From a virus, in IMG/VR virus record IMGVR_UViG_3300026276_000087, positions 1-29,598 of that record: 29,598 nt of DNA. One strand, given 5' to 3'. A program made the position numbers and the translations under genes. Within the stretch, counting starts at the first letter, position 1. Each line of letters begins with the position of its first letter. Positions 15,245-22,371 of the stretch are shown here, in pieces. The notes under the pieces were generated by a model, which saw nothing but the letters and a program-made list of their open reading frames with translations, made no database searches and was not told where the DNA came from.

Positions 15245-15571
15245 ATGGTGCTCCGTGTTTGTCGGTTGTTTTCCCAATGCACCCGTCACCAGGTGCATCA
15301 GTGAAAAATTCCGTTTCTCCACCACGCGCATCGCCGGATTCATATCTCTGGCCAGGTCACACATTTCGTGTCCGGTGTTCTTCCTGGCTGGCTTGCGTGG
15401 TTTCGCGCACTCACATGTGGGAGTACGGCAGCTATCCAGAGGCTGCATGGGCGGCGATTTAGCTTCTTCCGACCCAGGTAATGGCCTGGGTACGTCGCGG
15501 TGGTCACGTCAGACTGTTAAAGAGCGGCGCCGCTTTCGCTGCTGGGCCGGTGTTGCGTTGGCTTGGATTCA
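15245..15571 (-). promoter_or_regulatory. PL leader without a gene
   Basis: About 330 bases between the PL -10 element and the first leftward gene. It contains a boxA match at 15515-15526 and a hairpin at 15472-15491, described separately. A further stem (ATGCACC / GGTGCAT) occurs near 15276-15298. I see no credible coding sequence: the frame open into 15448 lacks a ribosome-binding site. Confidence 0.6.
15472..15526 (-). promoter_or_regulatory. boxA and hairpin antitermination-like site
   Basis: Read leftward, 15526-15515 is CGCTCTTTAACA, matching the ribosomal-RNA boxA consensus. About 25 bases later 15491-15472 forms a stem ACCCAGG / CCTGGGT with a 6-base loop, in the position of lambda boxB. 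The site starts about 40 bases into the predicted PL transcript. BoxA recruits NusB and S10. No N gene is recognised, so the antiterminator is unidentified. Confidence 0.6.
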
Positions 15572-15613
15572 AATATAAGCGCACTTATTTTAATCGTCAA
15601 TAAGCATGCTTAT
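15572..15613 (-). promoter_or_regulatory. Leftward early promoter PL with two operators
   Basis: On the minus strand TTGACG (15600-15595) and TATATT (15577-15572) are separated by exactly 17 bases, a near-consensus sigma-70 promoter. Two operator copies of the form ATAAG-N4-CTTAT lie over it: 15575-15588 across the -10 box and 15600-15613 at the -35 edge, centres 25 bp apart. The same operator occurs at the cI/cro divide, so CI and Cro should repress this promoter. Confidence 0.85.
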
Positions 15614-15631
15614 ATATTTTGCGATGGGCGA

Positions 15632-15656
15632 TAAAAAGCCCGCTTAAAGGCGGGCT
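15632..15656 (-). terminator. Intrinsic terminator of the DUF1654 gene
   Basis: Read leftward: AGCCCGC stem, 6-base loop, GCGGGCT stem, then a T-run. It follows the stop of the 15661 gene directly and keeps its transcript out of the PL operon. Confidence 0.8.
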
Positions 15657-15660
15657 CATT

Positions 15661-15912
15661 TCACGCTTCGCAATACTCTCGCCACCCGATCCTTACCGCG
15701 CCGCTCTCAAGATGCTCAATGCGTATACCGCTGGTTTCTTCTATCTCTTGAAGTACTTGCTGCCATGCTTCAGCGGGCTCCGCTGCAAGCCTGGTCACGG
15801 TGACGGCTTGGATCTTCTGAACTCCTGGCGCTGCTATAAGGCGCTGGATGCGACGACCAACCAATTCATACGAATCTCGGGCGCGCGCTTTGGGTGGGGC
15901 GATTGTTACCAT
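15661..15912 (-). CDS. DUF1654 family protein
   Basis: An 83-aa protein starting MVTIAPPKARARDSYELVG. The ATG at 15912 has AAGGAG six bases upstream. The sequence fits DUF1654, a family largely found in Pseudomonas and its phages: SYELVGRRIQRLIAAP, VTRLAAEPAEAWQQVLQEIEETSGI and a C-terminal VRIGW. The family function is not established to my knowledge. A near-perfect LexA box upstream and its own terminator make this a separate SOS-type transcription unit between PL and the methyltransferase gene. Confidence 0.85.
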   Translation of the reverse strand: MVTIAPPKARARDSYELVGRRIQRLIAAPGVQKIQAVTVTRLAAEPAEAWQQVLQEIEETSGIRIEHLESGAVRIGWREYCEA

Positions 15913-15928
15913 CGGATGCTCCTTGCTA

Positions 15929-15948
15929 TACTGGATATACATACAGTA
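15929..15948 (-). promoter_or_regulatory. LexA (SOS) box
   Basis: TACTGGATATACATACAGTA matches the E. coli LexA consensus at 18 of 20 positions and keeps both CTG and CAG ends. It lies 16 bases upstream of the DUF1654 start codon. It predicts induction of that gene by DNA damage independent of, or together with, prophage induction. Confidence 0.8.
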
Positions 15949-16144
15949 TTGCTGCTGACATATTTTGGCAATAGACATTGGTCTACCTGGCTCGGGAGGA
16001 GAGAGCTCGCTTACATATCAGGCACAAAAAAAGTCCGTGCTTGGCGGGCTCTCTGTAACACTTGGGGTGCCAATCCTTCAGCGTGACCAGTTTGCAATCA
16101 AGTGGATTGCCAACTCAGTTGTGGCACGACGAACGGCAGAATTG

Positions 16145-16168
16145 AAAAGCCCGGCGCTGGGCCGGGCT
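16145..16168 (-). terminator. Intrinsic terminator after the adenine methyltransferase
   Basis: Read leftward: AGCCCGGC, loop CCAGC, GCCGGGCT, then TTTC. It stands a few bases beyond the methyltransferase stop codon. Confidence 0.7.
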
Positions 16169-16173
16169 GCGAG

Positions 16174-17052
16174 TCAGGCCGCTGCAGTAGCTCGAGGGAT
16201 TTTCGCATCAGGTACGGAGATACCTTTTTTGAAAAACATGACCTCATCGCCTACATATCGCGCTTGAGCGGTGTAGTGCAGTCCGTAAGTCAGCGCTTCG
16301 TTCTGGCTGTACATCTCACAGATCTCTGGTGCGTTGTCGTACGAGACCACCCACGACCGCTCGAAGTCGGGAGACTGCAGCAATTGAGCAATTTGCAGAT
16401 GGTCATCGTGCTTGTAGAAGTTTCGATACAGGCCGCGCCCTTTAACATAGTAGGGCGGGTCAAGGTATATCAGCGATTTTTCGGGCAGAAACTCTGCTGA
16501 GCGACCGAGCAAAATAAAGGCGTCCTCGCAATATACCGAAATACGATCTGCATTCAGCGCGATTCGTTCAAGCCTGGCAGCAATCATTTCCTTGCTGAAT
16601 CGGGCGTCGAGTTTGTATGGGCCAGTTTGCGCCTTCCCCCCGATGACCCCCCCTTTGAGGATGCCGGAACGGTTCGTGCGGTTAACAAAAAGCGTAGCAA
16701 AGCCGATCTCCGCAAGTGAGAGCTCAGGGTCTTGGCCAAGCATCACGGAACGCCAGTGATGCCACTGATCCATAGTGACTGGGGTGTCCCTTAGGAGCTT
16801 TAATATACCGTCCGGATCGGTTGTCGCGGCTGACCAGAAGGCAAATACGGCCGGATCAAGATCATTGATATGAATATGAGTCGCATGCCCGTCGAAAAGA
16901 AGCTCAAGAGCAACGCCGGCCCCGCCAGCAAACGGCTCAAGATAGTGGCCGTCCTCCAGGCCGTTAGCCCGCATAACCTCAGCAATGAAAGGCGCAAAGC
17001 GAGCCTTTCCGCCAGGGTAGCGTAGAGGGCTGTATAGCTTGTTGGAGTACAT
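16174..17052 (-). CDS. D12-class DNA N6-adenine methyltransferase
   Basis: A 292-aa Dam-like enzyme. Motif X/N-terminus SPLRYPGGKARF (8-19), motif I YLEPFAGGAGVALEL (37-51) and catalytic motif IV LDPPYY (197-202) are all intact. FVNRTNRSGILKGGVIGG is also typical of the family. It transfers methyl groups to adenine N6, commonly in GATC-like sites. GAAGAG is the ribosome-binding candidate. It follows the ATPase gene after 63 bases on the same strand, suggesting one transcript. It could protect phage DNA from the ATPase's nuclease partner or domain, or from host restriction. Confidence 0.92.
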   Translation of the reverse strand: MYSNKLYSPLRYPGGKARFAPFIAEVMRANGLEDGHYLEPFAGGAGVALELLFDGHATHIHINDLDPAVFAFWSAATTDPDGILKLLRDTPVTMDQWHHWRSVMLGQDPELSLAEIGFATLFVNRTNRSGILKGGVIGGKAQTGPYKLDARFSKEMIAARLERIALNADRISVYCEDAFILLGRSAEFLPEKSLIYLDPPYYVKGRGLYRNFYKHDDHLQIAQLLQSPDFERSWVVSYDNAPEICEMYSQNEALTYGLHYTAQARYVGDEVMFFKKGISVPDAKIPRATAAA

Positions 17053-17115
17053 TTTATCTCTTCCTTTGAGGCGCGCGAGCCTCAGTTTAGCGGCGCGCAG
17101 TATACTTGGCCAGCC

Positions 17116-18867
17116 CTACGCTGAAACCTTAGATTCCAGTTTTTTAGCCTCGTCAGGAGCTTCCAGAATCTTGAGCAATGCTGAATCTATACCGTGCCCA
17201 CTGATCATGGTGCTCCGCAAGCAGATCCTAAGACTCTCCTTGAAGTCATCGGCCAGCGTTGCATTGTGCTTTGCCCAAGCTCTATAAGGATTCTTCGCCG
17301 CGCCACCATTGACCATGCTCAAAAATGTAGAGTCTTTTGCGAAATTCTTAAAATGGCTCCGCAAGCGTTGATCCTCAGGCCCGGATTTTTTCCGGTAGCT
17401 GACTACAAGACTCTCCATATCAATTATGTCGTCGGCTGGATCAATTTCGAGTGTTTCAGATATTTTTTCACATAGGCCAATAAAAACTGGCTTACTGAAT
17501 CCTGAGGAGTTTTTCCAATAGGGGTCATCCGCAGGGAGATTATAAAGAAACTCAAAGATAAGCTGGTCTGGTGGCAGCGTGCCGGGTAGCTTTACGATGC
17601 TATCCATGCCTTTAATATTTTCCACGTCACCATCTAAGATGATTAGGCTTTTGCTGCAAAACTCAGGGATTTTGCGCTTTACGAGTTTTATATATTCTGA
17701 GCAGCCGAGAGCCACATCTTTAAGTGTGTTCGTTACTTTTTTAATCGTCCTGTCTGTGATTATTGCAGCATAAAGATCGTAGGCCTCTTTATCCTCAAAG
17801 TACAAATTGATTTGGGGCAAAAGATTGGCGTCTATTGCTACAGTTTGTACGTGGAGGTCGGCATATATTTGTGGCCACGTAACATTTTCAAATATTTGTA
17901 TTGGTCCATAACTATCGCTTAAGTAAATATTTTGATAATTGTCTTTATCGGCCAGACTAAGTTTCTGCAAGTCCTCAATCATTGTGGGGGAGTGGGATGT
18001 CATAATTACTTGTATATTAAGATCTTTGCACTCCTCTGTTAAAATCCTTATGAGCTGTTTTTGAGCTGCTGGAAACAGTCCAGCGTCTGCTTCATCAATT
18101 AGAAGCAGGCCGCCTCTGTATTCCGGATATTCTTCTTTTAGTTTTCGGAACGAGAATAAGGCTAATATTATTTGCCCTGCATTATCTTCCCCGGCGGATA
18201 CCGAGTCATGATCGTAGTTTGCCCCGTGAGCGGCGGCAGATTTTATGGTGCCTGTCGTGGCAGTTACCGATGTTGCTGATCTTTTGCTGAGTAACCTATT
18301 GCTCAATGCTACGAAATCTCTCCGATGCAATGATAGAAATTCTATATCATGTTCAGAATATTTTGATCGTTGGGAAATCGGCGTGAGACGCTTAAGGCTA
18401 AGATATATAACTGGATGTGTTGCATTGCGGCTTGTATTCTCACCATCAGATAGAGTATTGCCTCTGACAATGGGTCTAGGCTTGCTTCGATCTTTAGAAT
18501 CATACAGTTTTAAAATTAAATCGGCTGCTTCAGAAGTGTAGCCGTCATAAATTGATACGGAAGTGTCCATTGAGTCAGGCTTGTCAAATTTTTTAGATAA
18601 GCGAAAGTGCTCAGATACGCGAGATTCAAATTTTGAACCAGTCAGGGTTCGAAATAGAAGCGGCTCATCTTTAACGTAATCTTTCTCAAAGCTGAAAACT
18701 TGGGCCGCAATGCCAAGGATGGAAGATTTTGAAGTTCCGTTTTTTCCGCAGAGCAGCGTGATTCGTTTTCCGAGCGGGACAGTTAAGTCTTTCAATCCTC
18801 GGAAGTGAGTTATATTTATTTTATTTACATGCGTTATGTCGGTTTTTATGTTTTTCTTCTGGCTCAA
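17116..18867 (-). CDS. SMC/OLD-like ATPase with possible TOPRIM-like C-terminus
   Basis: A 583-aa protein starting at TTG (18867), with GGGAGG seven bases upstream and no better ATG. The ATPase half is complete: ITHFRGLKDLTV at the start, Walker A GKNGTSKSS (41-49), signature SAGED (224-228), Walker B GGLLLIDEADAGLFP (252-266) and H-switch MTSHSP (289-294). Downstream, INLYFEDKEAYDLY (about 353-366) and SLIILDGDVEN (about 407-417) have the acidic pattern of TOPRIM nucleases, though degenerate. The DNA is AT-richer than the core phage genes. OLD-type proteins block other phages. PARIS-like or plain AAA defence ATPases are alternatives. Confidence 0.85.
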   Translation of the reverse strand: MSQKKNIKTDITHVNKINITHFRGLKDLTVPLGKRITLLCGKNGTSKSSILGIAAQVFSFEKDYVKDEPLLFRTLTGSKFESRVSEHFRLSKKFDKPDSMDTSVSIYDGYTSEAADLILKLYDSKDRSKPRPIVRGNTLSDGENTSRNATHPVIYLSLKRLTPISQRSKYSEHDIEFLSLHRRDFVALSNRLLSKRSATSVTATTGTIKSAAAHGANYDHDSVSAGEDNAGQIILALFSFRKLKEEYPEYRGGLLLIDEADAGLFPAAQKQLIRILTEECKDLNIQVIMTSHSPTMIEDLQKLSLADKDNYQNIYLSDSYGPIQIFENVTWPQIYADLHVQTVAIDANLLPQINLYFEDKEAYDLYAAIITDRTIKKVTNTLKDVALGCSEYIKLVKRKIPEFCSKSLIILDGDVENIKGMDSIVKLPGTLPPDQLIFEFLYNLPADDPYWKNSSGFSKPVFIGLCEKISETLEIDPADDIIDMESLVVSYRKKSGPEDQRLRSHFKNFAKDSTFLSMVNGGAAKNPYRAWAKHNATLADDFKESLRICLRSTMISGHGIDSALLKILEAPDEAKKLESKVSA

Positions 18868-19263
18868 TTGCTTGCCTCCCTGCGTTTGTTTGTGAACTTC
18901 AGGCTAGAGTTTTTTGATTCGGCTACGAGTTGCCGGTAAAGTCTTTCTCAGCTTCCCTCACAACCTTCCCCGCCTTCACCTCATCCGAGCGTGCCATAGT
19001 AATGGCTTAGCGCTATCAGCTCAAACACAGTCACGAAAACGCAGAGCACAATGAAGCCATGGCTGAAGACCCGCTTGCGGCTGGATGAGCCTCGCCCAGC
19101 CAGTTCGGAACTGAACCGTCGGAAATCAGTAAGAGAAGCGCCAGCAAAGCATAGGTCCATGCCTTGCTCCATAAACTCTGGTCTCGCCATTGAGTTATCC
19201 CTGTTCTTCCATATCCTGTATTCGGCAGATCACCACCTCACTTGCATGACCCGGTGATCGCGC
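18868..19263. other. Poorly defined stretch between the ATPase gene and the 19264 gene
   Basis: About 400 bases with only one weak ORF (18981-19190, listed separately). The other minus frame encodes a hydrophobic segment (YALLALLLLISD) without a start codon, so the region may hold a decayed or frameshifted two-pass membrane gene. I see no terminator or operator here. Confidence 0.4.
18981..19190 (-). CDS. Possible small membrane protein
   Basis: A 69-aa reading frame, MARPEFMEQGMDLCFAG..., ending in a convincing transmembrane helix (FIVLCVFVTVFELIAL). The ribosome-binding site (AGGGAT, ten bases upstream) is weak. The overlapping frame encodes a different hydrophobic helix, raising the chance of a frameshift in an originally longer membrane protein. 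It is placed between cI and the ATPase on the lysogen-expressed strand. Confidence 0.42.
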   Translation of the reverse strand: MARPEFMEQGMDLCFAGASLTDFRRFSSELAGRGSSSRKRVFSHGFIVLCVFVTVFELIALSHYYGTLG

Positions 19264-19605
19264 CTAGGGCTCTCGGTACAGAAACATACCTTTCTCGTCG
19301 GATTCGTTTGCAGCGCTCAGCGCTCGAGCTGCAAGCGCTGTAGTTGCACCATGGCCGAATTCGTAGCGCGGAGGCAGGACTAGTACGCTGGTCCACCAGG
19401 GCTCTCCATTGATCGGCAGGGGGAGTTCGTGGCATTGCAATTGGTCCTCATCAGATCTCGGACCCAATGCTGTTCTGAGTGAACTTGTTAGGATTGAAGC
19501 TCCAGGACGATTGTGATGGTTAGCCACCACAAGCCCATAAGCCTTTAAAGCGCTGACAATCTGATCTAAACCTGATTCATCATTCAATACGGCTACTGCG
19601 GTCAT
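19264..19605 (-). CDS. Hypothetical protein in the immunity region
   Basis: A 113-aa protein starting MTAVAVLNDESGLDQIVSALKAYGLVVANHH. The ATG at 19605 has AAGGA about eight bases upstream; a TTG at 19650 would add 15 residues. The N-terminal part looks like a small alpha/beta domain. The rest includes WWTSVLVLPPRYEFGHGATTALAARALSAA. No family is recognised. It is the first gene after cI on the same strand, 73 bases away, and so is likely made in the lysogen from PRM. Confidence 0.65.
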   Translation of the reverse strand: MTAVAVLNDESGLDQIVSALKAYGLVVANHHNRPGASILTSSLRTALGPRSDEDQLQCHELPLPINGEPWWTSVLVLPPRYEFGHGATTALAARALSAANESDEKGMFLYREP

Positions 19606-19678
19606 ATCGCATTCCTTGCAACGCAACTTCAAAAATCCTGAACACTCCAAATCAAGAGGTCCGGGAGTATGGTCCTTC

Positions 19679-20338
19679 TCAATAAAACTTCTGCAGCGCC
19701 TGCACCACGACGCCCACGATTCGGCAGTTCTCGTCCACTGCCTCGATCGGGTAGCTCAGGTTCAATGGTTTCAGGAACAGCCGGCCGCCGTCGCTTACCA
19801 GCTTTTTGAACGTCGCCTCATTGCTATCTGGGAGCTTGGCCACGACCAGCTTACCTGGAGCAACCTCAGCCTCAGTATCGACCAGAATCAGCGTGCCCTC
19901 GGTGATGCTTTGGCCGGCTGGCGCTGTCATCGAGTCGCCTTTGACTGTCAGCCAGAATGCTGGGCCTTTGGAGTCGTACTCCGAAAACTCGTATCGATCC
20001 GAAATGCCGGCAGGGTAGGGCTCCACAGCTTCAGCCCAGGATCCCGCAGAAACCCAGCTGATTACCGGATAGCGGTAGGACGTGGCTGGCTGGCGGGCCT
20101 CCCCTACGTTTGAGTCGTTGACGCTCGCGCCTGTCATTGGGCCGGTGTTCTCGGACAGCCAAATAGCATTCACCCCGCACACGTGCGCGATCTTAGGCAG
20201 ATGCGCGCTCTGGAGGTTCTTTCCTGTTTCCAGCTGCGAAATCACTGGTTGCTCAACCCCCACCTTCAGGGCGAGCGCTTTCTGAGTCAGTTTGGCGTGA
20301 TTTCGTGCGGATTTGATTCGTTCGGCGAGTGTGCTCAT
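19679..20338 (-). CDS. cI: CI-type phage repressor with S24 self-cleavage domain
   Basis: A 219-aa LexA/CI repressor. The start at 20338 (MSTLAERIKSARN) is preferred over upstream starts because the HTH family begins so. The DNA-binding HTH is LTQKALALKVGVEQPVISQLETGK (17-40). The C-terminal peptidase domain has the cleavage site Ala98-Gly99 in WVSAGSW, the nucleophile Ser136 in KGDSM and a Lys in TFKKL (178-179). RecA-stimulated self-cleavage should induce the prophage. The PRM -10 box ends about ten bases before the ATG, so the mRNA may be nearly leaderless, as in lambda. It is divergent from the cro-like gene across the operators at 20351-20411. Confidence 0.94.
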   Translation of the reverse strand: MSTLAERIKSARNHAKLTQKALALKVGVEQPVISQLETGKNLQSAHLPKIAHVCGVNAIWLSENTGPMTGASVNDSNVGEARQPATSYRYPVISWVSAGSWAEAVEPYPAGISDRYEFSEYDSKGPAFWLTVKGDSMTAPAGQSITEGTLILVDTEAEVAPGKLVVAKLPDSNEATFKKLVSDGGRLFLKPLNLSYPIEAVDENCRIVGVVVQALQKFY

Positions 20339-20347
20339 CCGCTGGAA

Positions 20348-20411
20348 TTTATAAGTTCCCTTATCGGCTTGCAAATAAGTGTCCTTCTACTTAGGATATA
20401 AGCAGGCTTAT
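20348..20411. promoter_or_regulatory. Right operator region with three operators, PR and PRM
   Basis: Three copies of ATAAG-N4-CTTAT lie at 20351-20364, 20375-20388 (last half degenerate, CTTCT) and 20398-20411, with centres 24 and 23 bp apart. PR reads TTGCAA (20369-20374), 17 bases, TAGGAT (20392-20397). PRM reads leftward with -10 TATAAA (20353-20348) and a weak -35. Operator 1 covers the PRM -10 box and operators 2 and 3 cover PR, the lambda OR plan. Confidence 0.85.
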
Positions 20412-20426
20412 CAGGAGGGCTCTCGT

Positions 20427-20639
20427 ATGACCCCTATCGAAAGGCTCGTCGACTTCTTCGGCGGGCAAACCAAAACAGCTTTGGCGCTCGACGTTTCTCA
20501 AGCCGCAGTTTCGTACTGGGTCTCTGGGATTCACCCAATGGGTGCCGAAAAGGCATTTAAGGCCGAGGAGCTGACTGGCGGGAAGGTAACAGCGCGCGAA
20601 CTGTGCACACGCCAAAAGCGCGTTCAGTCTGCCGCCTAA
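20427..20639 (+). CDS. cro: Cro-like/YdaS-type regulator
   Basis: A 70-aa DNA-binding protein directly downstream of PR. The ATG at 20427 is set by GGAGGG eight bases upstream. The HTH is VDFFGGQTKTALALDVSQAAVSYWVSGIHPMGAEKAFKAEELTGG, the pattern of Cro/YdaS proteins that lack a dimer arm. It should compete with CI at the operators and favour lytic growth. Its stop overlaps the convergent 20636 gene by four bases. Confidence 0.88.
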   Translation: MTPIERLVDFFGGQTKTALALDVSQAAVSYWVSGIHPMGAEKAFKAEELTGGKVTARELCTRQKRVQSAA

Positions 20640-20851
20640 TTCATTTTTGTTTGTTTTGATGCGAGCGAAACGGTAGCCCGCTCAAATCCCCCCAACCCAT
20701 CGCTATAAAGCCGTTCACGCAGCGGATTAGCGATCTGCTCGAACGCAGGCCAAAGCCTCAGTTGAGATGACAAGGGAAGGGTGGAAGCCAGGGCTACCAC
20801 CAAGCAACAAAGGGCAGATAGCTCGCCCTGTAATTCGGATTGATTGGACAT
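20636..20851 (-). CDS. Small hypothetical protein opposite the PR transcript
   Basis: A 71-aa protein, MSNQSELQGELSALCCLVVALASTLPLSSQ and onwards. AGGGA lies about seven bases before the ATG. Residues 10-30 are moderately hydrophobic. It is convergent with cro and overlaps its end, so read-through from PR would be antisense to it. Gene reality rests on the start site and protein-like composition. Unknown function. Confidence 0.55.
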   Translation of the reverse strand: MSNQSELQGELSALCCLVVALASTLPLSSQLRLWPAFEQIANPLRERLYSDGLGGFERATVSLASKQTKMN

Positions 20852-20934
20852 GGGTGCGTCCCTGGTCAGTTGATGAACAGATGATCTCCTTGTTGGCGTA
20901 ACGCCACCACGGAAACAAATTTGAGGTTTTACGA

Positions 20935-21357
20935 ATGGAAGATTTTCTGCGGGCTTGCCAGATCGCTGTTCTGGATAACGAGGCAAAGGCCTTGGCGGCA
21001 AAGATGGGCGTTCCGCACGTTGGCCTGCTTCAGCGTGCCAACCCAGACAACGATGCTCACCACCTGACCGTGGAGCATCTGTTCGGGATCTTGCTGCACA
21101 CCGGCGACATGCGCCCGCTGGCTGCGCTGGCAGATGAGTTTGGCTTTGACCTGGTCGCAAAGTCTGCTCCGCAACCGCAAGCACTTACCAAATCTCTGAT
21201 CAACGTCGGTAAGGAAGTCGCTGACCTGACCATCGCAGTACACCAAGCGCTTGACGATGACCACGTCAGCACTTTCGAGAAATCCATCATCCGGCAAGAA
21301 ATCAACCATGTCCGGCAGAGCCTGGACGTGATGGATGTCTCCGTGAAGGCCGCCTGA
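20935..21357 (+). CDS. Phage CII-family regulatory protein
   Basis: A 140-aa protein resembling the P2/186 CII family (Phage_CP76). It starts MEDFLRACQIAVLDNEAKALAAKMGVPHVGLLQRANPDNDAHHLTVEHLFGILLHTGDMRPLAALADEFG. Family members activate the lysogenic repressor promoter. GAGG lies eight bases before the ATG. It is the second rightward gene after cro, the same place as lambda cII, and is followed by a strong terminator, so it may help set the lysis-lysogeny choice. Confidence 0.86.
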   Translation: MEDFLRACQIAVLDNEAKALAAKMGVPHVGLLQRANPDNDAHHLTVEHLFGILLHTGDMRPLAALADEFGFDLVAKSAPQPQALTKSLINVGKEVADLTIAVHQALDDDHVSTFEKSIIRQEINHVRQSLDVMDVSVKAA

Positions 21358-21390
21358 TGAAAATCGAATTCACACAAATCGCAGGCGAAA

Positions 21391-21416
21391 AAAAACCGCC
21401 AGGCCCGGCGGTTTTT
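21391..21416 (+). terminator. Strong intrinsic terminator (bidirectional)
   Basis: A perfect 10-bp stem, AAAAACCGCC / GGCGGTTTTT, with loop AGGCCC. It separates the CII-like gene from the antirepressor, where lambda tR1 lies. Antitermination would be needed to read the replication genes from PR. Confidence 0.88.
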
Positions 21417-21456
21417 CCAACTGCAAACAACTTGTAAAGCATCTGTGAGGTGAATC

Positions 21457-22302
21457 ATGCAGATTTCAAGCGCTTCTGTAAATACCCAGACCAATGTCGC
21501 GACACGTTTTGTTAATTCGGAAAACGTGTCGCGTACCGAAATCGTCAGCCTTGTAGATGGCGAGGCGGTGACAACCACTCTCGCCATTGCTGCAGGGTGC
21601 GAAGTGGATCACGCCAGCGTTATCAAGCTGGCCCGTACCTACCAGTCCGATCTTCAAGAGTTCGGACTTCTGGATTTCAAATCCGAAAGTACAGGGGGGC
21701 GCCCCACAGAGTTCGTTCTCCTCAACGAACAGCAGTCGACGCTGATCCTGACTTATATGCGCAACAGCCCGATTGTTCGCGAATTCAAGAAACGCCTCGT
21801 TAAAGACTTCTGGCGCCTGATTCACGCAAAGCCAACCTTCGACTACGCCGCCGCCCTGAGCGATCCGCGCACCTTACTGGCCTTACTCACGGACAACGTG
21901 AAGAAGGTCGTCGCCCTGGAAGCGGACAACACCGAGCTTTCCAATGAAAACCTGATGCTCGAGCAGAAGGTCGCCGCCGACGCGCCGAAGACAGCTTTCT
22001 TCGACGCGGTGACCGTCACCCACGAAACCTACTCGGTGGCCGAAGCCGCAAAGCTGATCGGCACCGGCCAGAACCGCCTGATGGCGTTCCTGCGTCAGCG
22101 CCGCTGGGTCACCCTTCGCAAAAACGAACCGATGCAGGGCCCGATTGAGTCCGGCTACCTCACTGCGAAGCTCAGCACCTTCGAGCATCCAGAGAATGGC
22201 AAGACCACCGTGTCCACTCCACGAGTAACCGGTAAGGGGCTGACGAAGCTTCAGGCTCTCTGGGCGCGCCGTGACGCCGATCTTCTCGGAGGTCCTCTGT
22301 GA
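21457..22302 (+). CDS. Rha/KilAC-type phage antirepressor
   Basis: A 281-aa two-domain protein. The N-terminal Rha domain shows DHASVIKLARTYQSDLQEFGLLDFKSESTGGRPTEFVLLNEQQSTLILTYMRNSPIVREFKKRLVKDFW (about 50-125). The C-terminal KilAC/ANT domain shows YSVAEAAKLIGTGQNRLMAFLRQRRWV and a final VTGKGLTKLQALW. Such proteins relieve repression or otherwise regulate lysogeny. GAGGTG precedes the ATG. A perfect 13-bp inverted repeat lies inside codons 14-26. Confidence 0.9.
   Translation: MQISSASVNTQTNVATRFVNSENVSRTEIVSLVDGEAVTTTLAIAAGCEVDHASVIKLARTYQSDLQEFGLLDFKSESTGGRPTEFVLLNEQQSTLILTYMRNSPIVREFKKRLVKDFWRLIHAKPTFDYAAALSDPRTLLALLTDNVKKVVALEADNTELSNENLMLEQKVAADAPKTAFFDAVTVTHETYSVAEAAKLIGTGQNRLMAFLRQRRWVTLRKNEPMQGPIESGYLTAKLSTFEHPENGKTTVSTPRVTGKGLTKLQALWARRDADLLGGPL
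21498..21533. repeat. CGCGACAC inverted repeat inside the antirepressor gene
   Basis: Arms 21498-21510 (CGCGACACGTTTT) and 21521-21533 are perfect reverse complements with a 10-base loop. The same CGCGACAC core recurs as an inverted repeat at 28193-28228. It could be an operator or a hairpin in the mRNA; see findings. Confidence 0.85.
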
Positions 22303-22370
22303 TCGACACTGAACACCTTCGTGCTGTCGAGAGTTACGACACGGCCAACACCACTCTTATGAGCGCATGA
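22299..22370 (+). CDS. 23-codon coupling ORF
   Basis: A GTG start overlaps the antirepressor stop (GTGA) and has an excellent ribosome-binding site, GGAGG six bases upstream. It encodes MIDTEHLRAVESYDTANTTL then MSA. It stops one base before the ATG of the next gene, which has no ribosome-binding site of its own, so it probably delivers ribosomes to that gene. Confidence 0.6.
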   Translation: MIDTEHLRAVESYDTANTTLMSA

Positions 22371-22371
22371 C

